A stretch of DNA of 64,000 nt from CAUZIZ01 sp965218775 (GTDB lineage Bacteria > Acidobacteriota > UBA6911 > RPQK01 > JAJDTT01): assembly GCA_965218775.1 (NCBI GenBank), contig CBDCLS010000003.1, positions 124,001 to 188,000 of the forward strand, in the 5' to 3' direction. Shown here one piece after another: positions 1 through 9,264 of the stretch (the first letter of the stretch is position 1; every line of letters starts with the position of its first letter). The notes beneath the pieces were generated by a model. It did no database searches. It worked only from the letters and a program-made list of their open reading frames with translations, and had not been told where the DNA came from. A program made the translations under genes and the position numbers.

Positions 1-1252
1 TTGACCGCGCTCCTGCAACCGCGTCCTGACCAATCGATACTTCGAACCATTTGGTGGCTGTCTGGTCCACACCGGTGATGCCTACGATAGACCCTGCGCT
101 CAGATCGGAACCCAGAAAGAACAGGCCCTGAGGCACCACCAAGCCTACGCCGTTTCCGCGCACCACTACATTGGTGTCAGTGCCCTGGAATGCCGTCGCG
201 TTCAGACTGGTCAACGAAGATCCCACGGTATCGGAGTCGGTGCCTACAAACAGGGGATCCACCGCCGAATTCCCTGTGACAAAATGGAAGTCAATGCCAG
301 TGACATCGGCATCGACAGCAACCGTAGGATCCAGACGGCTGTTGTAGAAAGCGGGGAGGAAGTTCGTCACCATTGGAGTGGAACTAAAGATGCCCCCGGT
401 AACATTTTGGGGCATCATAGGACCGTCCAGCGGCTCTACGTAGAGCGAATACATGCCCTTGGGCAAGAACTGCAGTCTGTAGGCACCGTCGGTCAACGTG
501 ATCGCGCTCGCTACCGGGACACCGTACTCGTCAACCGCTACCACGAAGGCACCAAAGACGGGGGCACCCTCCATCGTCACACGCCCAAAGATACTTCCGG
601 TGATCTGGTCCATCCCAGGCAGCGGATAGCCCACGTTGATACCAGCAATGTCGTCCCAGCTCAGGGAATTAAACCCGAAATCAAAGGCTCCACCCTGGAA
701 ATACATGCTGGCGTGCCGGAGGATGGTGTGGCCCAGAAACCAGTTGTGACCCAACTCGTGAAGGACGACGTCCAGCAGGTTGTCTATGCCCTCATCGGTC
801 GATTCGATGGTGCTCCAGTTTTTCTCGGGATTGAGAGCTATGTCGGCCTCGACGATCTGATCTCCAATCGATCGCCGCAATGAAACTCCCAAAGCGGCAC
901 CGAGAACACTCCGGTTGACTGGGGTATCTGCCGCCGTGATTAGATTGATATCGTCGCCCAACCCCACATTCTGGGTGGCTGTATCCTCACCCAGGTTGAG
1001 CACGATCGACGAGACTCTAGCCCAGCGCTCCAGCGCCTCGGAAATAACCAATCGAGGGTTGCTCCCCTCTACGACGTGATCCAGTCCATCCGTAAACCCC
1101 TCCCACATGCGTAGTTCGACTGGGTAGCGGCTCTCATCCCAGGTCGGGCTATTCCCTTCCGGCCTGATAGACACCACGTAGGCGCTCAGGTATACCCCTG
1201 CCAGCATTGAAGCACCCAGCAAAAACGAGTACTTCCAACTAATCCGTTTCAT
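1..1252 (-). CDS. Exported matrixin-type zinc metalloprotease with Ig-like domain (C-terminus beyond window)
   Basis: The minus-strand frame is open from ATG at 1252 to the window edge, at least 417 residues, with the C-terminus missing. The N-terminus has a charged start followed by a hydrophobic stretch (about residues 8-27), probably a signal peptide or anchor. Residues about 165-175 read HELGHNWFLGH, an exact HExxHxxGxxH metzincin/matrixin zinc site. After it comes a carboxypeptidase-regulatory-like beta domain (about 218-275, starting GSIFGRVTMEG) and further beta-rich sequence. It should act outside the cytoplasm as a zinc protease; the substrate is unknown. Its ATG lies inside the end of the upstream gene (overlap 1239-1252), so the two are probably translationally coupled. 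The protease fold is seen directly; the extracellular role is inferred. Confidence 0.85.
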   Translation of the reverse strand, partial: MKRISWKYSFLLGASMLAGVYLSAYVVSIRPEGNSPTWDESRYPVELRMWEGFTDGLDHVVEGSNPRLVISEALERWARVSSIVLNLGEDTATQNVGLGDDINLITAADTPVNRSVLGAALGVSLRRSIGDQIVEADIALNPEKNWSTIESTDEGIDNLLDVVLHELGHNWFLGHTILRHASMYFQGGAFDFGFNSLSWDDIAGINVGYPLPGMDQITGSIFGRVTMEGAPVFGAFVVAVDEYGVPVASAITLTDGAYRLQFLPKGMYSLYVEPLDGPMMPQNVTGGIFSSTPMVTNFLPAFYNSRLDPTVAVDADVTGIDFHFVTGNSAVDPLFVGTDSDTVGSSLTSLNATAFQGTDTNVVVRGNGVGLVVPQGLFFLGSDLSAGSIVGITGVDQTATKWFEVSIGQDAVAGARS

Positions 1253-1826
1253 GGGCTGACCCTTGAAGCGCACTCCGAAGTTGGCCTGCGAGAACTCCGA
1301 TTTCCCAGAAAACCTGGGCCTTAGGTGCCGACAACACTTGCAGAATGGGATGCGATGAGTAAAGGCGTGCTACCCGCTTGCCTTGCTGGTCTTGAAGAAC
1401 TGCAAACCTCCCCAGGGATCCACCCAGAGTACGGTTCTGTCGCAGGGGATCGACATAACAGAAAACCAGGTATTCCTGATTCAGTCCATACCCGGGACTG
1501 TGTGAAACGGTCAGCGTCTCATCGCCTACAGTGCCTCCATACTCGACTATCTCCAGCCGCTCTGCTTCGGCTCCCTTTATGCTCTCCTCGACCTGGAACG
1601 TATAACGCGTGAGAATGAACTGGCCACTGTCGGAGTGAAAGCTCTCGAGGCCAATCACCCTTCCCAGAAATATGAACTGCGTCTGCTCGATAAAATCCGA
1701 TCCTTGAACGGAAAAGTAGTCATGCTGGCCAGAGACTGCGACCGAGAAAGGTGGGCAGACAAACAGGACGGAAAAGAAAAAACCGATGCACACGAGCCGG
1801 TACAGCTCATCCCATCTCGGCCTCAT
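1239..1826 (-). CDS. Exported protein of unknown function, coupled to metalloprotease
   Basis: This encodes about 195 residues from ATG 1826, chosen because it begins with a basic segment followed by a hydrophobic signal-like stretch (VCIGFFFSVLFVC). An in-frame start at 1952 would add 42 residues with no better ribosome site. The mature part is beta-rich, with a segment on the order of FIFLGRVIGLESF...TFQVEESIKG, reminiscent of exported proteins that accompany matrixin-like proteases in acidobacterial genomes. I recognise no catalytic motif. The stop overlaps the start of the protease gene by 14 bp, so both are likely made from one transcript and may work on the same extracellular process. 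Confidence 0.6.
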   Translation of the reverse strand: MRPRWDELYRLVCIGFFFSVLFVCPPFSVAVSGQHDYFSVQGSDFIEQTQFIFLGRVIGLESFHSDSGQFILTRYTFQVEESIKGAEAERLEIVEYGGTVGDETLTVSHSPGYGLNQEYLVFCYVDPLRQNRTLGGSLGRFAVLQDQQGKRVARLYSSHPILQVLSAPKAQVFWEIGVLAGQLRSALQGSAHETD

Positions 1827-2070
1827 TAGACTCTTGGAAGTGATGTCTTCCTCCAGCACCTCGTACCTCCGGGCGGCCCTTTTGCAAAAAGCTCCAGAGA
1901 ATAGGATGAATATAGCTGCCAATCGTGGCAACACGGGACAAGTAGCCTCCACGTCAACATCTAACTCATCGCCTGTTCGAGGAGGAGACTTTATTCTTGG
2001 CGCCGAAGCGGGATTCCCAGGACTCGCGCAAGATAACCGGTGTGTATAATTGCGGCCAAAAGGGGGGAAA

Positions 2071-2955
2071 GTGAGATTCTATCGCTACCAAAATGATTTT
2101 GGAGAGATCGTCCCGCTGATCGAAGTCCAGCCGGGCCAGCTTCTGGACTTAGGCTCCGCTTCGCCAATTGGCAAGTTCGATGACCTTCTTGGACTGGCTC
2201 AACAGCTAGGTTCCAAACCTGAAGATCTGATCGAGAGCCTCGTGAGTCCGTACTCTCCGACCACTACGCTTGGGGACCTGGAAAACCGGGGTTGTCGACT
2301 GCTGGCGCCTCTTGTCCCGAAAGAGGTCTGGGCTGCCGGCGTGACCTACGGACTCAGCCGCGATGAACGTCAGAAGGAAAGTTCTCTACCGGAAGTCTAT
2401 GCGCGCGTATTCCGATCAGAGCGTCCGGAGATCTTCTTCAAAGCCACAGCAGAGCGATGTGTTGGCCCGTTTGAAGCCATCGGTATCCGAGGGGACTCGA
2501 ACTGGAACGTTCCAGAAGCCGAATTGGCTTTTGTCCTCTACGGGGACGAGATCGTGGGTTATACCGTGGGCAACGACGTCAGCAGCCGTTCGATCGAGGG
2601 GGAGAACCCGCTATACCTACCCCAGGCAAAGATCTACGACAGGTGCTGCGCCATCGGTCCCTGTATCGTGACCCCGGCCGAAATACCTGATCCCCACAAA
2701 CTCACAGTTCAATGCGAGATCATCCGGGAAGAAGACACGATCTTTTCGGGACAGACCTCAACCGCCGAAATGGTGCGCACCTGCCAAGAGCTGGCAGGCG
2801 TCGTGAGAAAGCATAATCCTCTACCCGACGGCACCGTGGTTCTCACCGGAACCGGCCTGATCCCGCCGGAAGATATCTCGTTGCTTCCGGGGGACCGGGT
2901 GAGGATAACCGTCGAGAAGATTGGAACTCTGGAAAACCCGGTGATTGAAGTCTAA
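2071..2955 (+). CDS. Fumarylacetoacetate hydrolase family protein (2-keto-3-deoxy-sugar-acid dehydratase/hydrolase type)
   Basis: This encodes about 294 residues from GTG 2071, which has a strong ribosome site (AGGGGGG, 2061-2067) and a TATAAT-like box at 2045-2050. The C-terminal FAH fold is clear: a VWAAGVTYG segment, EIFFKA, the metal-ligand region NVPEAELAFVL and the GYTVGNDVSSR motif that follows. The arrangement resembles 2-keto-3-deoxy-D-arabinonate dehydratase and related ring-free keto-acid enzymes more than true fumarylacetoacetase. A cytoplasmic Mg-dependent step in sugar-acid breakdown is inferred. It converges on a second FAH gene at 3191-4156 that follows an SDR, which supports a keto-sugar-acid pathway. 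The TAA stop (2953-2955) lies inside the left end of a mobile repeat. Confidence 0.82.
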   Translation: MRFYRYQNDFGEIVPLIEVQPGQLLDLGSASPIGKFDDLLGLAQQLGSKPEDLIESLVSPYSPTTTLGDLENRGCRLLAPLVPKEVWAAGVTYGLSRDERQKESSLPEVYARVFRSERPEIFFKATAERCVGPFEAIGIRGDSNWNVPEAELAFVLYGDEIVGYTVGNDVSSRSIEGENPLYLPQAKIYDRCCAIGPCIVTPAEIPDPHKLTVQCEIIREEDTIFSGQTSTAEMVRTCQELAGVVRKHNPLPDGTVVLTGTGLIPPEDISLLPGDRVRITVEKIGTLENPVIEV

Positions 2956-3129
2956 GGGTCTGCGCGAAAATAACTTGGTAGAATTGGCGCTCAGATTTGC
3001 ACCAGATTTGGTCGCGAACGATTGAGCGAAACCGAAGGCGTAACCAAGTCTACGTTGAGGATTTCGCGATTGAGGAGCGGCCGAAGATGAGATGCCAAAA
3101 TGCCAAGTTATTCTTGCGCAGACCCTAAG
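2952..3129. repeat. Terminal-inverted-repeat element, family A, copy 1 (MITE-like)
   Basis: The ends are inverted copies: CTAAGGGTCTGCGCGAAAAT at the left matches, with a few changes, the reverse complement of the right end (CTTAGGGTCTGCGCAAGAAT), and pairing continues into AACTTGG. About 178 bp with no plausible gene. A second copy lies at 37902-38090. The left end supplies the stop codon of the upstream gene. Confidence 0.85.
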
Positions 3130-3190
3130 AGGTCTGTAAGGACCCTTAGAGCCTGTACGGCGAGGCCAGCTCCTTCCGGGCATGCCCCGC

Positions 3191-4156
3191 TCAACCCGCC
3201 GCTTCGTCCGCTACCGGATTCTTTACTAGACCTATTCCCTCAATCCCAGCCTCTACCGTATCCCCGTGTCGCAGGAACTTCTTCCGGGGTGAACCGACTC
3301 CGGCGGCGGTCCCAGTCGAGATCAGATCACCTGGCTCGAGCGTGACGAATCCAGAGATGAACTCGATGACCTCTGCCACCCCAAAAATCATCTTGCTGGT
3401 GTGAGAATCCTGCTGGGTCTCTCCATTTACCTTCAGCTGCAGGCGAAGCGTCTGTGGATCAGGCAGATCCGCGCTCGAGGTAACGCAGGGTCCCGCAGGG
3501 GCAAAGGAGTCGAACCACTTCCCATGAAGCCAATCGAAGAACCCATCCTTCGGCCGAGGATCACGGTTGGGGTTGGGACGGAATTGCCGGTTGGATATGT
3601 CATTGACGACCGTATAACCCGCAACCACGTCCAGCGCCTGCTCTGCCGATACTGCTTTGCAGCGTTTACCTATGACGATGGCCAGCTCCGCTTCCCAATC
3701 AATGGTGTCGGGCGACAGGAAAGGCAGGACGATAGTCGCCCCGGATCCGATCAGGGTAGTGCTGGCGGGCTTGAGGAAGACATAGGGAAAGGTCCGGTCT
3801 CGCTCTGCCACCTGACCACCTCCCTCTTGGATGTGCTCCGCATAGTTGCCGGCCAGGAGGAAGAACTTGATGGGTGTAGGAATGGGGGGTAGCAGTTCGA
3901 CCGAAGACGAACTCTGACTCAAACCGGATTGTACCTCCGAACCCAGTTGCTCGAAGTGGTCGGCTAGTGCCCTGGCATGCGCAGCGTGGGCACCATGAGG
4001 CAGAAACTGCAGCGAGTTACCCCAATCTGCCGAGGCCTCGAGTGCGCTGCCGCCATATTGGTCGTTCAAACGTTGCAGATCTACAATTGTGTCATCGCGA
4101 TAAAGGCCCGCCGCCGCTTCATTTCCTTTGCGGTAACGGCAGATTCGAACGGCCAT
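3191..4156 (-). CDS. Fumarylacetoacetate hydrolase family protein
   Basis: This encodes 321 residues from ATG 4156, preceded by GAGGAGG. The catalytic FAH domain covers roughly residues 100-315. Visible motifs are FFLLAGNYAEH, the metal-binding EAELAIVIG (E-x-E type), GYTVVNDISNR and a terminal GDLISTGTAAGVG with a basic loop. Family members cleave or isomerise 2,4-dioxo or 2-keto-3-deoxy acids in the cytoplasm with Mg or Mn; the substrate cannot be read from sequence. It lies 54 bp downstream of the SDR at 4211-4975 on the same strand, so an oxidation-then-cleavage operon is likely. Confidence 0.85.
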   Translation of the reverse strand: MAVRICRYRKGNEAAAGLYRDDTIVDLQRLNDQYGGSALEASADWGNSLQFLPHGAHAAHARALADHFEQLGSEVQSGLSQSSSSVELLPPIPTPIKFFLLAGNYAEHIQEGGGQVAERDRTFPYVFLKPASTTLIGSGATIVLPFLSPDTIDWEAELAIVIGKRCKAVSAEQALDVVAGYTVVNDISNRQFRPNPNRDPRPKDGFFDWLHGKWFDSFAPAGPCVTSSADLPDPQTLRLQLKVNGETQQDSHTSKMIFGVAEVIEFISGFVTLEPGDLISTGTAAGVGSPRKKFLRHGDTVEAGIEGIGLVKNPVADEAAG

Positions 4157-4210
4157 TTGTTTCCTCCTCGTTGGAGACCGGGTGCCAGTAGTCCACCTTA
4201 CGTGATTCTT

Positions 4211-4975
4211 CTAGAAGCCGGGTGGCGGCAAGACGAATCCGCCATCGACTCGAAGCGTAGAACCGGTCACGTAGGTGGCATCATCGCTCGCCAGAAAAGC
4301 CACTCCCTTTCCGATTTCCTCTATGGTTCCCAGGCGGCTCATGGGCAGACGCTTGCCCGCTTCCTTGATTTCATCTTCGCTGGAGAAGGTTCGCTCGCCA
4401 GGAGTGTCAATCCAACCGGGCTCCAGGATATTGACTCGGATCCCCTCTCCAACCAGCTCGCTTGCCATGGTCCTGGCCATGTGGTTAATCCCTGCCTTGG
4501 CCGTGTTATAGGGCAGCGAGTTCTTGATCGGCAGGACGGCGTGGACCGAGCTGACGACGACGATGTTTCCCCCTTGTCCCTGGGCCACCATTTGTCGAGC
4601 GGCGAATTGACAACAATGGATGACCCCCCAAAGGCAGATATCGATGGTGAAGCGCAAGTCCTCCTCAGTCAGATCCACGAATGGCTTTCGAATACTTGCC
4701 GCCGCATTGGCAACCAGAATGTCCAGACTGCCCAGTTCGGAGGCGGTAGAGCGAACCATCTCCTCATCCCTCTGGCGGTCTGTCACATCCCCCTGCAAGA
4801 CGATCGCACGTCGACCCAGCTTCCTGACTTTCTCCGCCACGGCCTCAGCTTCTTCACCGTGTCTACGGTAGTTGACTGCTATATCTGCACCCCGGCGTGC
4901 TAGCTCCAGGGCGCAGCCTTCTCCGATCCCTCTGTTCGCCCCCGTTATCAAGGCGACTTTACCCTCAAGACTCAT
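4211..4975 (-). CDS. Short-chain dehydrogenase/reductase (SDR), classical type
   Basis: This encodes 254 residues. The start is ATG 4975, preceded by AGGAGGG. The same frame continues upstream into repeat DNA, but that extension is not coding-like. The Rossmann motif TGANRGIG is at about residues 11-18, followed by the NAAAS version of the NAG motif, the catalytic Ser in VVSSVHA and the YNTAK active site (YxxxK), and it ends with the usual VTGSTLRVDGG segment. This is the glucose/3-oxoacyl reductase-like group, probably NAD(P)-dependent oxidation of a sugar, sugar acid or polyol. First gene of a two-gene operon with the FAH family gene downstream. Confidence 0.88.
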   Translation of the reverse strand: MSLEGKVALITGANRGIGEGCALELARRGADIAVNYRRHGEEAEAVAEKVRKLGRRAIVLQGDVTDRQRDEEMVRSTASELGSLDILVANAAASIRKPFVDLTEEDLRFTIDICLWGVIHCCQFAARQMVAQGQGGNIVVVSSVHAVLPIKNSLPYNTAKAGINHMARTMASELVGEGIRVNILEPGWIDTPGERTFSSEDEIKEAGKRLPMSRLGTIEEIGKGVAFLASDDATYVTGSTLRVDGGFVLPPPGF

Positions 4976-5202
4976 GGTCCCTCCTGTCAATAAAGCTGAG
5001 TTTTTCAAACTACGCAACGCAGGAGAAGAAATCAAACGAAAACCTCGGCCATTGCCATCTTCGGAACCGGATCGGTAAGATGAAGTTGAAGAATCAAAAA
5101 ACGGAGTGGGGAGGAAACAGGCGCCGAAATGCTGTTCAGTCCCGCCCCCGGCAGTCCTGAAAGAAACTTTGGCACCAACAGATGGCGGGGATCGCCCGAG
5201 TC

Positions 5203-5450
5203 CTTCGAAATTCGTTTGTTCGATATTCTGCGGTTCAGCATTTATCAGTTGGCTTCTCCAGAGCAAGGAAAAAGGCTGAATCAAAGACCGTAGAACACCG
5301 AACCTTGTGAACTCCGAACCGTCTTCCTTAGCCTTCGAAATTCGCCTGTTCGATATTCTGCGGTTTAGCATTCATCGGTTGCCTTCTCCAGAGCAAAGGA
5401 AAAAGGCTGAATCACAAACCGCAGAACACCGAACAGGCGAACTCCGAAGG
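5203..5450. repeat. Two tandem copies of palindromic repeat family G in a divergent promoter region
   Basis: Copy one runs about 5203-5319 and copy two about 5332-5450. Each starts CCTTCGAAATTCG.TGTTCG and ends with a roughly inverted version (CGAAC..GCGAACTCCGAAGG), around a conserved centre TTCTCCAGAGCAAGG. Other copies are at 20228-20347 and 52939-53058. The pair fills most of the gap between the SDR operon and the PQQ dehydrogenase gene. Confidence 0.8.
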
Positions 5451-5463
5451 CGGGGGCAGTAAA

Positions 5464-7362
5464 ATGAAGTTTCAGCTTAGGACACTAGGAATCTGGCTCG
5501 GGATGATCAGCTGCTCCCTGGGGATCGTCTCGGCTGCGGACATTACCCTTGTCCCGGTGGTTTCAGGCCTCAATAGTCCCGTCTACATCACCCACAGCGG
5601 GGACTCTACCAACCGACTATTCATCGTGGAGCAGTCCGGTCGGATTCTGATCCGGGAACCGTCCAGCCCTCTTCCAACCACATTTCTCGATATTCGCTCG
5701 AAGGTACGCTCCGGCGGCGAACTGGGTCTTCTGGGACTCGCCTTCCACCCCAACTTTGAAGAGAATCGCCGCTTCTTCGTGAACTATACACGCTCGCAGT
5801 CGGGGCAAATCAAAACCGTCATTGCAGAGTACGGAGCCACTGCCCAGGACCCTGGCTCGGCGAGCCCGATCGAGCGGGTCCTCCTCGAATTCGATCAGCC
5901 TTTCAGCAATCACAATGGAGGTCATCTTGCCTTCGGGCCCGACGGCTATCTCTACGTGGGCACTGGGGACGGGGGCTCCGGTGGAGACCCCTTCCGCCAG
6001 GGCCAGAACCGAAATACCCTGCTCGGAAAGATCCTGCGCATTGATGTAGACGGCGCTCTGCCGTTTGCGATTCCCCCTGACAATCCCTTCGTTGGCGAGC
6101 CTGGGGTCAGACAAGAGATCTGGGCCTATGGATTGCGAAATCCCTGGCGCTTCTCCTTCGATCGGCTGACTGGAGAACTCTACGCAGCTGACGTGGGACA
6201 GAACAACTGGGAGGAGGTAGACCTTGTGGTGAAGGGAGGAAACTACGGCTGGAATATCATGGAGGGAGCACACTGCTTCCCTCCTTCTCAAATCGGCTGC
6301 AACACGTCTGGCCTGGTTCTACCCATAGCTGAATACGGGAGAACGGAGGGGCGTTCGGTGACAGGGGGATACGTCTACCGCGGATCCAGATCGACGGTCT
6401 TTCGTGGAGCCTACATCTTCGGCGACTTTGCCTCGCGACGCATCTGGTCGCTGGCCAGGAGTGGATCGCGCTGGATCCGCAGCGAGCAACTTCGCTCGCG
6501 ATCGGCCATTAGCTCCTTCGGCGAAGACGAGCCGGGCGAACTCTACCTGGTTGACTACAGCGGCACCATCTTTCGGCTGGAATTGGAACCGGCGGAAGCT
6601 TCCTATTTTCCCCAGGTAGCCAACGGCAGCGACGGGATAACGCGGCTTCAATCAGTCCTGGTCCTGAACAATACCGGAGACGACTCCCAGGTCGCAGTAG
6701 AGTTCTTCACCACAGCCGGCGAACCGATGAGCTTGGAACTCGGTGAGCTGGGTACGGGATCCCGATTCCAGCTTTTTCTGCGGCGTGGGGAGTCCGCCTT
6801 CCTTCAGACTTCAGGGATTGGCCCGCTCCAGGCCGGCTATGCCCGTCTCGTTGCTGGAGCTCAGGTCGGCGGGGTCATTCTTTTCTCCGGCTCCGACGTG
6901 ACTACGGGAGATGTACTCTATGAGACCGGAGTTCCAGTGACCTCGACTCTGGATCAGTTCAGCCTTTTTTTCGATTCTTTGGGAGAGAAGGACACTGGAC
7001 TGGCTCTGGTCTATCCTGACGACGACATTCCAGAGCTGGACCAGGGCAGTGAAGCTCAGTTGATTCTGCGTCTATACGACACGTCCTTCAGCCTGCTGGC
7101 CGAGGTTGTCGTCTTCTTGCTGCCCGGACAGCACCGCGCCGGCTTTATCTGGGAATTCTTCGCCGAGGTGACCGAGGTCGCTGATCTGGCTCGGGAGATG
7201 CAGGGTCTGGTCACAGTGGAAAGCGATCGACCGTTGGCAGGACTCACCCTGCGCACCAACCGGGCCTCCAGTGAAGATCCTCGTTCTACTCTAACCACTT
7301 TTCCCATAGTGCCCGGGCGTCCTGATGCCGCGCTTGCAGAAGCCGATCAAGTCTTGGAGTGA
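5464..7362 (+). CDS. Secreted PQQ-type sugar dehydrogenase (glucose/sorbosone dehydrogenase family) with C-terminal surface domain
   Basis: This encodes 632 residues. A signal peptide (MKFQLRTLGIWLGMISC..., cleavage near residue 24) precedes a six-bladed soluble glucose/aldose dehydrogenase propeller, about 25-375. Family landmarks are GLLGLAFHPNF, HNGGHLAFGPDG, GDGGSGGDP, LGKILRIDVDG, GLRNPWRF and ADVGQNNWEEVD; the His in HNGG is the catalytic-base type residue. Residues about 385-620 form a second beta-rich region (PQVANGSDGITRLQSVLVLN) typical of surface proteins, related in style to the exported protein at 59806-60951. Expected in the periplasm or outside, oxidising aldoses with PQQ; no PQQ synthesis gene is in the window. 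Confidence 0.85.
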   Translation: MKFQLRTLGIWLGMISCSLGIVSAADITLVPVVSGLNSPVYITHSGDSTNRLFIVEQSGRILIREPSSPLPTTFLDIRSKVRSGGELGLLGLAFHPNFEENRRFFVNYTRSQSGQIKTVIAEYGATAQDPGSASPIERVLLEFDQPFSNHNGGHLAFGPDGYLYVGTGDGGSGGDPFRQGQNRNTLLGKILRIDVDGALPFAIPPDNPFVGEPGVRQEIWAYGLRNPWRFSFDRLTGELYAADVGQNNWEEVDLVVKGGNYGWNIMEGAHCFPPSQIGCNTSGLVLPIAEYGRTEGRSVTGGYVYRGSRSTVFRGAYIFGDFASRRIWSLARSGSRWIRSEQLRSRSAISSFGEDEPGELYLVDYSGTIFRLELEPAEASYFPQVANGSDGITRLQSVLVLNNTGDDSQVAVEFFTTAGEPMSLELGELGTGSRFQLFLRRGESAFLQTSGIGPLQAGYARLVAGAQVGGVILFSGSDVTTGDVLYETGVPVTSTLDQFSLFFDSLGEKDTGLALVYPDDDIPELDQGSEAQLILRLYDTSFSLLAEVVVFLLPGQHRAGFIWEFFAEVTEVADLAREMQGLVTVESDRPLAGLTLRTNRASSEDPRSTLTTFPIVPGRPDAALAEADQVLE

Positions 7363-7420
7363 AAGGACGGGATTACGGCTTTGCCAGCCACGCTGGATTA
7401 TTCAACTACAGGTTGAGGAT

Positions 7421-7735
7421 GGGGAGATTTTGCGAGCGCGGGAAGCGCCGGACGAGTTGTCCGCTCTCTCCTCGAAACTTGGCCTCATACTGCTGACAAT
7501 TCAAGTCGTTCGCGGCTCTGCCGGACTTGGCTTCGTATTGCTGACACCCACTAGTGCAGCTCGCCATAAGTTCTGAGCCAGGGGACAGTAGTCAATCGTT
7601 GTCGCTGGCTAGGCGTCGCGAGCGAGTCATATCGGGCTATATGTCGAGTCGAGCGCAACAACGCCAGCGGCGACGAGGGGCTGCTGAACCCTGGTTCAAA
7701 ACTTGTGGCGCGCTGCACTAGCGGCACTGTCTGGG
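7421..7735. repeat. Dispersed repeat family F, partial copy (interrupted); explains the 7363-7793 gap
   Basis: Sequence around GCGAGCGCGGGAAGCGCCGG and GTTCGCGGCTCTGCCGG matches the repeats at 32050-32300 and 41772-42390. The copy is degenerate and is interrupted by a family B inverted-repeat element at 7551-7721, after which GCGGCACTG resumes. The rest of this 431-bp gap shows nothing I can name. Confidence 0.7.
7551..7721. repeat. Terminal-inverted-repeat element, family B (MITE-like), nested in repeat F
   Basis: The left end CTAGTGCAGCTCGCCATAAG pairs with the right end, whose reverse complement reads CTAGTGCAGCGCGCCACAAG; pairing continues for about 33 nt with few mismatches. Size 171 bp. 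An inner palindrome CATAT-CGGGCT-ATATG lies near 7627-7642. No coding potential. Both termini are CTAG. Confidence 0.85.
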
Positions 7736-7793
7736 CTTGCTTCACCATCAAACGATGCCCTCAGCGACCTGCGACGTTCAGACGTGCCGACGT

Positions 7794-8972
7794 TCAGACG
7801 TTCTTCTTCCCGAGAAAGCCCTTGAGGCGATTCATCCCTTCCTTCAGATTGGCCAGAGAATTGGCATAGGATATTCGGATAAACCCCTCGCCGCTAATGC
7901 CGAAATCGACGCCAGGCGCCACCGCCACTCCCGCCTTTCGGAGTAGCTGGAAGGCAAAAGTCTGAACGTCTTCGGTGTAATCTTTCACGTTGACGAATAC
8001 GTAGAAGGCACCTGTTGGAGGCACAGGCACTTGGAGTCCCATCGAGCGTAGAGATTCCAGAACCATCTGACGCCGGACACGGTAGCTCTCTATCATCCTC
8101 TCCACATCGGAAGCTGTCCTGGTCAAGGCAGCTATGGCAGCCAGCTGCGTGAAATCCGGCGGCGAAACATAGAGATTCTGTTGCAGTTTCTGCATGGGAC
8201 GCACCATCTCTGAAGGTACAATCGCGTACCCCAGACGCCAGCCCGTCATCGAGAAGAGTTTAGAGAAGCCGTTGATCACGACAGCATCGGGAGAAAACTC
8301 GAGTGCGGTGTGGGCACGACCCTCATAGACCAGGCCATGGTAGACCTCGTCAGAAATCACAACGGCCCTTCCCTCTACCGCCCGGCAGAGCTTCGCCATC
8401 CGATCGCCCGGAGTGACACTCCCGGTGGGATTGGCCGGGGAGTTAAGAACCAAGGCTCTGGTTTGGGGTCCCACCTGCTTGCGGATTGCTTCTGCATCCA
8501 GCAGAAATCCGTCCGCTTCGTGAACCCGGATCGGCACCGGAAGGGCCCCGAAAGAGCTGACGAAGTTGGGATAGCAGGCATAGTAGGGGTCCGACATCAG
8601 AACTTCCGTCCCCGGGTCCAACAAGGCGGCGAAGGCAAGCAGCATGGCCCCCGAGCTCCCCACAGTGACGATCACGCGGCTCGAGGGGACATCCACTCCG
8701 TAGGTCTTCCGGTAGAATGAGGCGATTGCCTCTCGAAGCTCCGGGTGGCCGAGCGAGTGAGTATAGCGAGTGTGACCTTCCCTAATAGCTCGGATCCCTG
8801 CATCGACAACGACATCAGGAGTGGGAAAGTCAGGTTCCCCCACCTCCAGATGAACAATATCTCGACCCTGCCTCTCGAGCTCGATTGCTTCTTCGAGTAC
8901 ATCCATCACCAGGAAGGGTGATGTCCTCTGGGCGCGCCGACTGATTCGGTTGGACCACCAAGATTCTGACAT
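7794..8972 (-). CDS. PLP-dependent aminotransferase, fold type I class I/II (aspartate aminotransferase-like)
   Basis: This encodes 392 residues. Motifs in order: a substrate-binding loop EVGEPDF (about 43-49), HTRYTHSLGHPELREAI, LNSPANPTG (about 170-178), SDEVYHGLVYEG and the PLP lysine in NGFSKLFSMTGWRLG (about 233-247), then the carboxylate-binding Arg in FIRISYANS. Reaction: amino group transfer between an L-amino acid and a 2-oxo acid, in the cytoplasm. Length and motif order match the family. The exact substrate is not resolvable. It stands alone, with 292 bp of unremarkable DNA upstream. Confidence 0.9.
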   Translation of the reverse strand: MSESWWSNRISRRAQRTSPFLVMDVLEEAIELERQGRDIVHLEVGEPDFPTPDVVVDAGIRAIREGHTRYTHSLGHPELREAIASFYRKTYGVDVPSSRVIVTVGSSGAMLLAFAALLDPGTEVLMSDPYYACYPNFVSSFGALPVPIRVHEADGFLLDAEAIRKQVGPQTRALVLNSPANPTGSVTPGDRMAKLCRAVEGRAVVISDEVYHGLVYEGRAHTALEFSPDAVVINGFSKLFSMTGWRLGYAIVPSEMVRPMQKLQQNLYVSPPDFTQLAAIAALTRTASDVERMIESYRVRRQMVLESLRSMGLQVPVPPTGAFYVFVNVKDYTEDVQTFAFQLLRKAGVAVAPGVDFGISGEGFIRISYANSLANLKEGMNRLKGFLGKKNV

Positions 8973-9264
8973 TTACCTGCGAAGGACTAATTTGCGGGAT
9001 CTCTCACCAGCAGGGTCGCCGAGACAGCCGCAGTGCCCCCGGCACAAAAGGGATTTTATCCTGGACGAGAATGCTAGCAACAGACAATAGGCTCACTGCA
9101 CGAGGGCCCGCCGCGGGCGCGACAGACCCAAGCGAGTCGACGATATTCTGGTGTCGCTATCCAGAGACCCCGCGCGCACCAATTCCAGATGAGGAAAAGC
9201 TTTCAGACAAGCTACTTGAGCAGGATCAAATGGGCGGTTAGCCCCCTTGCGCCTGCTCTCGACC

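Noticed and set aside
284..883. Plus-strand open frame of about 200 codons at the left end
   Set aside because: The minus strand encodes a matrixin zinc site (HELGHNWFLGH) in the same DNA.
4976..5371. N-terminal extension of the SDR frame up to 5371
   Set aside because: It translates repeat DNA (family G) and bypasses the well-placed AGGAGGG-ATG at 4975.
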